Shown: in pieces, positions 1 to 8,345 of the stretch
Layout: every line of letters begins with the position of its first letter
Position numbering within the stretch: position 1 is the stretch's first letter
Assembly: GCA_040754075.1 (NCBI GenBank)
Contig: JBFMDH010000007.1
Span: 124,001-188,000, forward strand
DNA from: Acidobacteriota bacterium
GTDB lineage: Bacteria; Acidobacteriota; Blastocatellia; UBA7656
Direction: 5' to 3'
Length of the DNA stretch: 64,000 nt
Made by a program: the position numbers and the translations under genes
Notes under the pieces: model-generated
The model's database searches: none
Told to the model about the DNA's origin: nothing
The model's input: the letters and a program-made list of their open reading frames with translations, nothing else

Positions 1-969
1 ACGAACCTTGTTCCCGGTTTTGAAGGAAAGATACGCCAACCAACCCAGCGCATCCCCCCAGTAGCGACCCTGTGGAAATTCGCTTAAAAACCGTTGAAAT
101 GCGCTTTGGGCTTTGAGCAGATAATCATCAGGGCAATCCTGACAAAGACTTTCCCGTTTATCTCCTGTAAACACCTTGCTGCGTTTCATCGTCACCACCG
201 CATACATAAAAAGAGCCGCTTCACGTTTTTCACTCTTGAAAAAATTTACTGCGATTTTGGCGAAGGCATCAGCGGCTTTCTCATCCTGAAGCCGGTAAAG
301 CGTCGCGGCTTCAAGATACGCGACGTTGTCTTTTAAGTTCTTATCCGTTCTCAATTCACTTAAAGATTCCAGGATGCCTACAGAGGGAATCTGTGTATCG
401 TAAAGCGAACGCGCATTCAGATATTTTTGTATTAATGAAGCGGGAGAACCTTGTTCAAGTGCGGTGAGCGCATCCAGTTTGTCGAACGCAGCATTTCGCC
501 TCCACTGCAAATCAGTAAGCGAAATTTGGCGGGATAAATTTTCCGCAGAGGTGAGGGTTAAAAATTCGCTCAACGTCTGGCGCAATGAAAACAGGTTGCC
601 TGATTGTTCTTCCTGCTCTGCTTCCCTCCATAAATTATTGATAGTTTCTACAATATTTTTCTCTTCTCGCTCCCTAAGTTCCCATTCAAATTCGGTCAAC
701 TCTCCCCAACTGGAAAACACTTTTGCATCATTCGCGCTCTCGTTTTTTGCGCGCCAATACTTTTCCATATGCGGTAATCTGCCGAAGTCGCTTGGAGTTC
801 GGTAAGGGTTGAATCTCACGGAGTGTTCCGTACCCGCAGCCCAACTACAAGCCATCAGGGTTGCAGTGGTCACAATTGCAATTATGATTACACCCACTAA
901 AAAACCAATGGGTCGGGGTTGTCTAAAGACTTGATTGAAGCGGGCTTTGAAGGTGTTAAGGGTTATCAT
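1..969 (-). CDS. Partial secreted or lipoprotein with TPR-like helices (3' end off window)
   Basis: An uninterrupted reading frame of 323 codons runs leftward from an ATG at 969 to the window edge, so the C-terminus is missing. An AGGTG ribosome site lies about 6 bases upstream. The start is 8 bases after the stop of the DUF3142 gene, so the two are almost certainly co-transcribed. Residues about 20-42 form one hydrophobic segment ending in L-M-A-C, which could be a weak lipobox. The rest is charged and helical, with a segment near residues 295-320 (AFQRFLSEFPQGRYWGDAL) resembling TPR or YbgF-type repeats. I do not recognise a named family. An envelope protein working with its DUF3142 partner is an inference from operon structure alone. 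Confidence 0.7.
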   Translation of the reverse strand, partial: MITLNTFKARFNQVFRQPRPIGFLVGVIIIAIVTTATLMACSWAAGTEHSVRFNPYRTPSDFGRLPHMEKYWRAKNESANDAKVFSSWGELTEFEWELREREEKNIVETINNLWREAEQEEQSGNLFSLRQTLSEFLTLTSAENLSRQISLTDLQWRRNAAFDKLDALTALEQGSPASLIQKYLNARSLYDTQIPSVGILESLSELRTDKNLKDNVAYLEAATLYRLQDEKAADAFAKIAVNFFKSEKREAALFMYAVVTMKRSKVFTGDKRESLCQDCPDDYLLKAQSAFQRFLSEFPQGRYWGDALGWLAYLSFKTGNKVR

Positions 970-977
970 GCATTCAC

Positions 978-2504
978 CTATTTGACGGTTATGAGTTGCT
1001 TATTCCGGCGCATCTGGTCTTCACTGATTCGCAAGGAAACTGAAGCTTGAAAAGTTTCGGGCGCTTCGCCTTCAATTTTTATGACTGCTCGCGTTTGCCT
1101 GCCGACCGGTAAATAGCGCGATTTCAAGCGCAGCCGGTTAGCTCGGTATTGGCTGCACACTTGATTGTTAAATAACGTTTCATAAGCCAGCGTGTCATCA
1201 GTGATTACATCAATCAGGCACGGTTTCGGAATGAATAACTCAACCGTTAAAAAGTCTTCGCCCGGTGGCGGGGTCAAGGTGCCACGATTGATGATCGTTA
1301 TCATCAACTGTGCCTGCTCATCCGAGACTGGGTTCTGCCTTTCCATTTCGATAGCAATCTGCGGGGAAGGCGTTTCATCCCTGAATGCACAGGCAATCTC
1401 TTTTAAGCTTAAATTGGTTTGATCCTGATCAGACGGCAGCCGAAACACACAAACGCCAAGGAGAAATCGCCCGCCTTCTTCGCGAACGCTTCTTACGGAC
1501 TGACGAAGCGATTCAACGCTGGGTATATCCAGCATCACATATTCACCTGCGCGCAATGCCAATCCATCAATTAACGCATCGCCACGCGCTTGATAGACCA
1601 CGCGCCATTCGCCTGCGTCTTTTCGGTCATTAAACCGGTGACCTTCGACCACTGCCATTTGTGAATGGCTGGCAATCAACGCCGGGTCTAAATCGCCACG
1701 CACTTCAATCAATTGTCCGCCGCGCGAGTAATGAATGGCATAACCATAAGCCGAAATTCCCGCATAAAACGGGCGTTTAAGCTCTGCGGCTCTTGCAACC
1801 CAACCGGCTACGCTTTCAGGTGAAGAAATTGGCGCGATCACATCTAACCGTTGCGGGATCATCGCCCCATAACATTGAGGAATCCAAAAAGAGACCTGCT
1901 CAAGCGCATCGGATAAATCAGCCGAACCCATCCACGTCGGCAGCCCTGTAAGGCTAACCTGCGCATTGGATTTCAGGCGTTTTCTCAGCTTATGAATGAG
2001 TTTGGCATAACGCGGAAGCAACCTCGTCGGCACATCGAAATCAAGTTGCAATCCGACAACCACTGCGCCTTCACGTAATGCCCGCTGACAATCATCGTGA
2101 AAAGTGACGCAAAGAACTTCAGCCAGTTCTCCTACCTGCAAAGTCTCAAATGCTGCCAGCGTGGTTCTGGTTGCGTTATAGACCAGATGCAGGTCAAGGT
2201 TTCGCGGCAAACGCCCTTGCGTTTCTCTAATCCGCCGCAGCTTTGAATTTTCATAGTCTATCTGTCCGGCTCGCACAAACAAGGCTCTCGCGTTCAACGC
2301 ATCAATCGCAGCCTGAATGTCGCTTTGATTTGGTAACTGGTTTCGCCACGACCAGAACACCAGTGGTAATTCGTCAGTTCGCCATGCGTGGGGTTTTCTA
2401 TATTGGGTAATGAGAAGGGTGATGACCGCCAAGCCTGTCACAACCGCTACCAATCCGGTGAACCGTTGCGAGCTGAATCGTTTTGATGAAAAGGCTTTGA
2501 ACAT
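978..2504 (-). CDS. DUF3142 domain-containing membrane-anchored protein
   Basis: About 508 residues. An N-terminal membrane anchor (LVAVVTGLAVITLLITQY) is followed by a DUF3142-type region: a W-S-W motif near the start, a segment reading VVGLQLDFDVPTRLLPRYAK, and SLTGLPTWMG, which match the pattern I remember for this family (a TIM-barrel-like fold of unknown role). A C-terminal beta-rich region, about residues 380-508, resembles an Ig-like domain. The frame opens at a TTG at 2522, but the first ATG is at 2504 and leaves the membrane anchor intact; neither has a clear Shine-Dalgarno, so the ATG is preferred. The downstream partner starts 8 bases after the stop. Family assignment is fairly secure; the biochemical role is unknown. 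Confidence 0.8.
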   Translation of the reverse strand: MFKAFSSKRFSSQRFTGLVAVVTGLAVITLLITQYRKPHAWRTDELPLVFWSWRNQLPNQSDIQAAIDALNARALFVRAGQIDYENSKLRRIRETQGRLPRNLDLHLVYNATRTTLAAFETLQVGELAEVLCVTFHDDCQRALREGAVVVGLQLDFDVPTRLLPRYAKLIHKLRKRLKSNAQVSLTGLPTWMGSADLSDALEQVSFWIPQCYGAMIPQRLDVIAPISSPESVAGWVARAAELKRPFYAGISAYGYAIHYSRGGQLIEVRGDLDPALIASHSQMAVVEGHRFNDRKDAGEWRVVYQARGDALIDGLALRAGEYVMLDIPSVESLRQSVRSVREEGGRFLLGVCVFRLPSDQDQTNLSLKEIACAFRDETPSPQIAIEMERQNPVSDEQAQLMITIINRGTLTPPPGEDFLTVELFIPKPCLIDVITDDTLAYETLFNNQVCSQYRANRLRLKSRYLPVGRQTRAVIKIEGEAPETFQASVSLRISEDQMRRNKQLITVK

Positions 2505-2689
2505 TGCGAGGATTATCTGCAAGAGCGGAAAGTGAGGTTACGTGTTCTTCAACATCCATTGAATTGGCAGACCGCAGAATTTACTCAGGGGATATACGCC
2601 TCTCTGAACTGTGGATTACCACATTGATTCTTGCCCATTAAAAAGATAAAAATCTTGCAACAGCTTTTTGGGTGAATCGAGGACAAGGG

Positions 2690-3724
2690 ATGAAAACATC
2701 TTTAAAATTAATTCTGATTGCTTGTTCTTATGTTTTTTACTTTGTCGGAAATCTATTCGCACAACATCTTGACTATCTGCCGCTTACCAAAGCCGAAAGG
2801 GGAAAGCCTTTTCCGATTCGTTATCTTGCGACTTTCGATACCTCGAAGTTGAATGAATTGCCGAAACAATTTCCCATTGGCATGAATGGCGCGGAATTCA
2901 ACTTCGACACCGAGAGTGAACTGGGCATCACGCTTTCCGGTAAAGATAAATTTGGAAAGCCCTGGGTGGTTTATATCGGCAACAAAGGCGGACTCGGCGG
3001 CGATTTCTTTGCGGCTGACCTCGATAAAAACCGCATTGGCGATTTTATTTTTCTGTTTTACACGGGCGGCAATGGGCTTGCGCCAACCGCCCACATTTAT
3101 ACGCTATTATTCGATGCAACCGGTCGCCCGGTTCCGTTTGAAGCCGAGGGCTATTTTGACTGGGAGAAAAAAACGCTTGCCGATTTGGTTGATATGAACG
3201 GCGACGGTAAAGCCGAACTGGTTTTCATGAATTTCGATGACGGCTATTGGATAACCAATATTTACAAGGCGAGTGGTGCGCGCTGGCAACGGGTCAATGG
3301 CAAATTCGGCAAGCATTCATTTCCGCTCTACACGCGCTTTACCAATCGCCCGAATCACGCAGCCGTAAAACCCCAGCCCGGGCGTCACCCGTTCGCGCCA
3401 GACCTGGCAAACCATACGCCATTCACAACCGGACGAATGACCGGTTTCACCTGGGCGAAAGACGCGAGCGATGAGGAAGAATTTTCCTGTACGATTCAGG
3501 AGACAAGCGGCAAAGAAATCACCTGCACACCTGATCGCTGGTATGGCTCTGCACAATTGGTGATGGATTCCACCGAAGGTCGCAAAATTCTGGCTCTTTG
3601 GTCGGATAAAGAAACGGTTAAAACCTGGCTCGAAGAAATCATCAAACAACGGTACACGGTTTCACTGTTCGGCAAACGTTTTGCTGATAACCTCAGCCCC
3701 GAACTCATCTGGGTTTCAAAGTGA
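2690..3724 (+). CDS. Secreted protein with FG-GAP/EF-hand-like segments, unknown function
   Basis: 344 residues from the ATG at 2690, which has GAGG about 7 bases upstream. A GTG at 2672 would add six residues and is less likely. Residues 1-25 are a signal peptide ending near LFAQ. Two acidic loops, ADLDKNRIGDF and VDMNGDGKAEL, look like the Ca-binding loops of FG-GAP/VCBS beta-propeller blades, but a full propeller is not evident. The C-terminal third carries Cys and Trp residues and no motif I recognise. The stop codon lies inside a 22-bp perfect inverted repeat that separates this gene from the response regulator 66 bases on. It could be a periplasmic or surface protein whose presence the two-component pair senses, but nothing in the sequence proves this. 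Confidence 0.7.
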   Translation: MKTSLKLILIACSYVFYFVGNLFAQHLDYLPLTKAERGKPFPIRYLATFDTSKLNELPKQFPIGMNGAEFNFDTESELGITLSGKDKFGKPWVVYIGNKGGLGGDFFAADLDKNRIGDFIFLFYTGGNGLAPTAHIYTLLFDATGRPVPFEAEGYFDWEKKTLADLVDMNGDGKAELVFMNFDDGYWITNIYKASGARWQRVNGKFGKHSFPLYTRFTNRPNHAAVKPQPGRHPFAPDLANHTPFTTGRMTGFTWAKDASDEEEFSCTIQETSGKEITCTPDRWYGSAQLVMDSTEGRKILALWSDKETVKTWLEEIIKQRYTVSLFGKRFADNLSPELIWVSK

Positions 3725-3777
3725 CAAGTGATGAGTGATGAGCAAGGGCTTTTAACTCATCACTCATCACTTGTCAC
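3721..3777. repeat. 22-bp perfect inverted repeat with 13-base loop
   Basis: Arms 3721-3742 and 3756-3777 are exact reverse complements, with loop 3743-3755. The left arm contains the TGA stop of the upstream gene, and the right arm ends 13 bases before the ATG of the response regulator. The arms carry the element GTGATGAGTGATGAG, and a related ATGAGT-rich hairpin follows fbaB at 21103. There is no T-tract after the right arm, so it is not a classical terminator. It may act as a processing, attenuation or REP-like element. Confidence 0.75.
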
Positions 3778-3790
3778 TGATTACTAAAAT

Positions 3791-4555
3791 ATGGCGATTT
3801 TGATTGCAGAAGATAACGTCGCACAGCGCACTTATTTGCGCGAAACTTTGGAACGCGAATTCATCGCTCATCTGCCGGTGATTGAAGCGGGCGATGGCGA
3901 AGAGACTATTGAACTGGCGCTCAAACATCGCCCGGCGCTCTGCGTGATGGATATTCAGATGCCCAAACTGTCGGGCGTAAAAGCGGCGCGCGCCATCTGG
4001 AAAAATTATCCTGCGGCGCGCATCATTTTCTGGACACAATTTCCCCACGAAATTTATATCAATGAAATTCGCAAACTGGTGAAATCCGTCAAACCGGCTC
4101 CGGCTTATGGTTTCATCGATAAGAACAATCCCGAAACCCGTTTCCTGAGATTCATCGCGGCGGTTTTAGAAGACGGCGCGGATATGATTGACCCGGCGTT
4201 CAAAGATTCATTCAAGCGTCCGCTGCTTACTGAGTTTGAAGCCGAAGCTTTGTACTACCTGGCGATGGGGCTGTCGAACTGGGCGATTGCTCGTAAATGC
4301 AGTTTGAGTTTACGCGGGGTTGAAAGCCGTTTGGCGACGCTTTACGAAAAACTGTTTATCTCATCGCCGGTCGGAACCGTGAATGAAAATTATGACCGCC
4401 TGGCTTACAACGTCCGCACCCGGGCGTTTTTTGAAGCGCTCAGGCGCGGACTCATCAACAGCGATGAACTCGAAAAAGCCGCCACGGAATTGGAGAGTTG
4501 GATTGAACGCGACCGCAAACGTTACGACGAAGAAACCAAAAAGCGAAAGCTATAG
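3791..4555 (+). CDS. NarL/FixJ-like response regulator (receiver plus LuxR-type HTH)
   Basis: 254 residues. The receiver domain spans about 1-125. Acid-pocket residues are E7-D8, the phospho-acceptor is D54 (VMDIQMPKLSG), the switch Thr is T82 and the conserved Lys is K111. A helix-turn-helix follows at about 145-195 (LTEFEAEALYYLAMGLSNWA), resembling LuxR-type domains, although the usual T-P-R-E is replaced by L-T-E-F. A long charged C-terminal helix (about 195-254) is unusual for NarL proteins. There is no clear Shine-Dalgarno; the ATG lies 13 bases after a 22-bp hairpin. The sensor kinase begins about 40 bases downstream, and the pair probably forms one two-component system responding to an extracytoplasmic signal. 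Confidence 0.88.
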   Translation: MAILIAEDNVAQRTYLRETLEREFIAHLPVIEAGDGEETIELALKHRPALCVMDIQMPKLSGVKAARAIWKNYPAARIIFWTQFPHEIYINEIRKLVKSVKPAPAYGFIDKNNPETRFLRFIAAVLEDGADMIDPAFKDSFKRPLLTEFEAEALYYLAMGLSNWAIARKCSLSLRGVESRLATLYEKLFISSPVGTVNENYDRLAYNVRTRAFFEALRRGLINSDELEKAATELESWIERDRKRYDEETKKRKL

Positions 4556-4597
4556 CGGCAAATCAATGAAGAGGTGAACCGGTGAAGAGGTGAAGTG

Positions 4598-7500
4598 GTG
4601 AATCTGACAAACCAAGTATTAACGTTTCGTCGAGTGCTTTATCTCCTCTTGTTGATTGCCGTGATTCCGGTTCTCTATCCTCTCCATACAACTGCTCAGA
4701 ATGCCAATCCACAACCCCCTGCCAATCTTCACCAATGGGGCGCAGTAACACTTTTTCATGGGTTGCCATCTGACCATGTGCAGGCTATCGCTCAGGATCA
4801 GGATGGGACATTGTGGTTTGGCACAGATGGCGGACTGGCGAAGTTTGACGGACGGCGAATCGAAAAAATCGTTATTGAAGAATTGACCAATACCCGGGTT
4901 CGTGTGCTGACCTTTGATTTGCTGCAACGCTTATGGATTGGCACTGACAAAGGCGCAGGCATCTGGTCAAACAATCAATTTCAATTGCTTGCGGAAACCA
5001 GAGAAAAAAGTATTAACGCGATTGCTGTTGGTCGAAATATCGCGATGGTCAGTGAAGAAGGTTTCATTTTCAGCTATTCAATATCGACATTCCCAACTCA
5101 TCTGTTCACCATTTCGCCTCAAGACAATCCCTTACTCAACATCGAAGCGAACAACTCGCCGCTGCCGCTGACCAGCGTTGAATTCGTGAGTGAAAATTCC
5201 CTGATTATCGGAACACGCGGGCGGGGATTGTTACAGATCGAAGGCAAAGAAATAAAGGAACTCACCATCAACCCGCGTCCGTTTTTTATTGAAGCGATTG
5301 CTCGTGATCCGCATCAGCAATTCTGGATTGGCGCGCAAGCCAAGGATTCCCACAACGGTTTATATCAGCTTGATGCCCTGTCGCGCTCCAAAAAAATCAA
5401 TGCCGATACCAATACGGTCACGGCGCTGAAATTCGCTAACATAGAAACCTTCTGGGTGGGGACCCAAAAAGATGGAGTGTTTGTTTTTAAAGGCACGGAA
5501 GCTATCGAACATCTGACCTTTGAAAATACTGCCGGGGGACTAAGGTCAAATAATATCTATACCATCTTTTTTGACCGTGAAGGCGTGGTCTGGATAGGCA
5601 CCGACAGAGGCGTTTGCCGCTTTGACCCGCAAGGCATGCGCGTTGAAACCATTTCACCGTTTGCCGAAAGTAATTTCATTCGCGCGCTGTTTCAATCAGC
5701 GGACGGGCTTATCTGGTGCGGCACCAATCGCGGGTTGTTCGTGCGTTTAAAAACCTCACCCATCTGGCAGGAGGTCGCTGAACTTTCAGGAAAAAGCATC
5801 TATGCGATGATTGAAACCGCAGAAAATCACTTACTGGTGGGAACCCATTCGGGCTTGTATTCAGGGAAAAAAGACCTGCGTTTTACATCACGATATTTTA
5901 CCGGCAGCCGCGCCTTCGAGCGCGCGGAATCAGAAACTTCGCCGAACAATCAAACCGAAAGCATCCGGGCGTTTTGTAAATTTCAAAACACCATTTTTTT
6001 AGCGAGCTTTGAAAACGGCGTCGATAAATTTGACGGTGAAAATCGCACAACCATTTTTCCGGTTGAAAATAATGAGTTGGGAAAACGTCTGGTGGTTAGT
6101 CTTTTTGCGGATAAAAATGGGCGATTGCTGATTGGCACAGCCGAGGGCGGCTTATTTGTTTTTGACGGGAGACAGGCAATCAGAGAGCCAGATTTCGACA
6201 GCTTAAAAAATCAAACCATTTGGGCAATCACCCAAACCGCAGACGGCGCGCTGTGGTTTGCCACCAACGAAGGGTTATCGGTTTTCGCAAATGGAAAATT
6301 GCAGCATTTGATTGAAAGCGTCGAAGCCCGCGCGGTTATTCCAGCGAGCAATTCTGCGCCCTTCGTGTGGTGCGCAACCTCGGGGAGCGGATTTTTTAAA
6401 GTTCTGCTTGATGAACGCGGCGAGCCGATTATTTCGCGGTTCGACAGCGAACAAGGCTTGCCTTCGCAAAAAGTTTTTGCGGTTTTACCAACGGCTGAAA
6501 ACGAATTATGGATTGGCACCAATAGCGGGGTGGTTCGCTATGAAACCAACAATATGGCTCCGGTTCTAAAAATTTCCCGCGTCATCGGCAACCGGGCTTA
6601 TCAACCGCGGGAGATTGCCTCGCAAATCAATCTTGAATACCCGCAAAACAGTTTACTGGTTGAAGCAGCGGCAATCGGCAGCCGAACCTTCCCCGAACAA
6701 TTTCAATATGCTTTTGTTCTCTTTGACAGCACCGGCCGTTTAATCACTCAAAAAATTTCCAGAGATTCGCAAATGGTGGTACAAAATTTAAGAAACGGCG
6801 AATACCGACTCACGGTTCGCGCCTACACCAACGACCTAATCGCTTCCGAACCGCTGACCGTAAATTTCGCCGTGCAACGCGCGCCATTTCCCTGGACAAC
6901 CACCGCACTTGCGGTTTTGCTTTTATTAGCCATTCTCGCCATGTTCTGGGGTTACCGGCAAAATCAGAAAATCGCCCGCAGCCATGAAGCGTTAGCCATC
7001 ACCAATCAACAACTCGCTGAAACCCGTATGCAACTGGCGAATGAAACCGAAACCGAACGCCGCCGGATTTCCCGTGATTTGCACGACCAGACGCTTGCCG
7101 ATTTAAGGAAACTGATGATGCTTTCCGACCAGCTTTCAATAACTGAAAAAACCAATGGTCATCAATCGATTGACCCGAAACTGTTTCGCGCGGAAATCGA
7201 ATCCATCTCTTCGGAAATCCGCCGCATCTGCGAAGATTTAAGCCCGTCGGTTTTAGAAAATGTCGGGTTTGCAGCGGCGCTCGAATGGGCGCTTACAGAA
7301 GCCGTCGCCCATCTTCCCGCAGAAAACCGTTTCGCTTACGAATTTGCGTGCGAAGAGTTTATTGAAGAAAAATTGAATCTTCCGACCGTGATGCAGATTC
7401 ACATCTATCGTATCGCCCAGGAAGCCATCAGCAATATTTCACGTCACGCCCAGGCTTCGCAGGTTCGATTGCGCGCCCGCGTTGATGCCGACAACAATTT

Positions 7501-7687
7501 CATCCTTGAAATCGAAGATGATGGTTGCGGATTTGATTTATCAACCGAAGAGAAAAAAGGGCGCGGCATTGCCAACATTCGCACCCGCGCCAGTTTGATT
7601 GATGCAGAGGTCAATTGGATTCGCCAATCCACCGGCGGCACGCTTTTCATTTTTCGCAAATTAGCCCAATCTCCAATCTCCATTTAA
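4598..7687 (+). CDS. Hybrid-propeller sensor histidine kinase (Reg_prop, Y_Y_Y, HisKA_3, HATPase)
   Basis: About 1029 residues. GTG codons at 4595 and 4598 both open the frame; AAGAGG lies 7 bases before 4598, so that start is chosen. Order: signal peptide (about 10-35); two-component-regulator propeller repeats (about 45-680) with recurring units such as DGTLWFGTDGGLAKFDG and VVWIGTDRGVCRFDPQG; a Y_Y_Y-like beta domain (about 690-765); one membrane helix (about 768-790); a HisKA_3 dimerisation helix with the phospho-His in RRISRDLHDQTLADL (near 830); and an HATPase_c domain with N-box IYRIAQEAISNISRHA, G1 box EIEDDGCGFD and GRGIANIRTRA. The sensor domain is periplasmic by topology. The gene lies directly after its likely response regulator. 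This propeller architecture often goes with nutrient or polysaccharide sensing, but the ligand cannot be read from sequence. Confidence 0.92.
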   Translation: MNLTNQVLTFRRVLYLLLLIAVIPVLYPLHTTAQNANPQPPANLHQWGAVTLFHGLPSDHVQAIAQDQDGTLWFGTDGGLAKFDGRRIEKIVIEELTNTRVRVLTFDLLQRLWIGTDKGAGIWSNNQFQLLAETREKSINAIAVGRNIAMVSEEGFIFSYSISTFPTHLFTISPQDNPLLNIEANNSPLPLTSVEFVSENSLIIGTRGRGLLQIEGKEIKELTINPRPFFIEAIARDPHQQFWIGAQAKDSHNGLYQLDALSRSKKINADTNTVTALKFANIETFWVGTQKDGVFVFKGTEAIEHLTFENTAGGLRSNNIYTIFFDREGVVWIGTDRGVCRFDPQGMRVETISPFAESNFIRALFQSADGLIWCGTNRGLFVRLKTSPIWQEVAELSGKSIYAMIETAENHLLVGTHSGLYSGKKDLRFTSRYFTGSRAFERAESETSPNNQTESIRAFCKFQNTIFLASFENGVDKFDGENRTTIFPVENNELGKRLVVSLFADKNGRLLIGTAEGGLFVFDGRQAIREPDFDSLKNQTIWAITQTADGALWFATNEGLSVFANGKLQHLIESVEARAVIPASNSAPFVWCATSGSGFFKVLLDERGEPIISRFDSEQGLPSQKVFAVLPTAENELWIGTNSGVVRYETNNMAPVLKISRVIGNRAYQPREIASQINLEYPQNSLLVEAAAIGSRTFPEQFQYAFVLFDSTGRLITQKISRDSQMVVQNLRNGEYRLTVRAYTNDLIASEPLTVNFAVQRAPFPWTTTALAVLLLLAILAMFWGYRQNQKIARSHEALAITNQQLAETRMQLANETETERRRISRDLHDQTLADLRKLMMLSDQLSITEKTNGHQSIDPKLFRAEIESISSEIRRICEDLSPSVLENVGFAAALEWALTEAVAHLPAENRFAYEFACEEFIEEKLNLPTVMQIHIYRIAQEAISNISRHAQASQVRLRARVDADNNFILEIEDDGCGFDLSTEEKKGRGIANIRTRASLIDAEVNWIRQSTGGTLFIFRKLAQSPISI

Positions 7688-7702
7688 CCGGGCATCAGGC
7701 AT

Positions 7703-7732
7703 TTCACCAATCGCGGCAATCCCCGTTATAAT
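7703..7732 (+). promoter_or_regulatory. Predicted sigma-70-like promoter of purE
   Basis: A -35-like TTCACC (7703-7708), 18-base spacer and perfect -10 TATAAT (7727-7732) lie upstream of purE. The expected transcript start near 7739 leaves a short leader of about 28 bases containing AAGGAAA as ribosome site. purE would therefore be transcribed independently of the sensor kinase that ends 80 bases upstream. Confidence 0.55.
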
Positions 7733-7767
7733 CGCTTGCTCAAAAATCAACAAGGAAACCAAACATT

Positions 7768-8265
7768 ATGCAACCACTGGTCGGAATCATTATGGGTTCA
7801 AAATCGGATTGGGAGACCATGGCGAATGCTGCTGAAACCTTAACCGCGCTTAATGTACCCTTTGAAGTGCGCGTCGTATCGGCACATCGCACACCGGATT
7901 TACTTTTTGAATACGCCTCGACTGCCGAAACTCGCGGTCTTGAAGTAATTATTGCAGGCGCAGGTGGCGCGGCGCATCTGCCGGGAATGACGGCGGCGAA
8001 AACTTCGCTTCCGGTGGTCGGGGTTCCGGTTGAATCAAAAATGTTGAAAGGGATAGATTCATTGCTTTCGATTGTCCAGATGCCCGCAGGCATTCCGGTC
8101 GGCACCGTGGCAATCGGTAAAGCCGGCGCGATAAATGCGGCACTTTATGCCGCAGCGATGCTGGCAAACAAATACCCGGAGATTAAAAATGCGCTTAAAC
8201 GCTTTCGCGAATCGCAGACCCAAAATGTGTTGGATAACCCAGACCCGCGTGACCCAACCTGTTGA
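7768..8265 (+). CDS. purE: 5-(carboxyamino)imidazole ribonucleotide mutase, PurE class I
   Basis: 165 residues, the usual length. PurE rearranges N5-carboxyaminoimidazole ribonucleotide (N5-CAIR) to CAIR in de novo purine synthesis in the cytoplasm. Visible signature segments are [10 protein letters not shown] (9-18), [11 protein letters not shown] with the conserved His at 40, [19 protein letters not shown] and the [14 protein letters not shown] block; the SAHRTP and [11 protein letters not shown] blocks define the family. N5-CAIR is normally made by PurK, but no purK is adjacent, so the pathway genes are scattered in this genome. AAGGAAA precedes the ATG. The promoter is described separately. 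The assignment is very secure. Confidence 0.97.
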   Translation: MQPLVGIIMGSKSDWETMANAAETLTALNVPFEVRVVSAHRTPDLLFEYASTAETRGLEVIIAGAGGAAHLPGMTAAKTSLPVVGVPVESKMLKGIDSLLSIVQMPAGIPVGTVAIGKAGAINAALYAAAMLANKYPEIKNALKRFRESQTQNVLDNPDPRDPTC

Positions 8266-8345
8266 AGCAACCGCTTAGGTCTACAGCAATAAATATGCAC
8301 GCATCAAGGAATTTTTGAGCCAATGATTATTTTCTCCATTATCCT

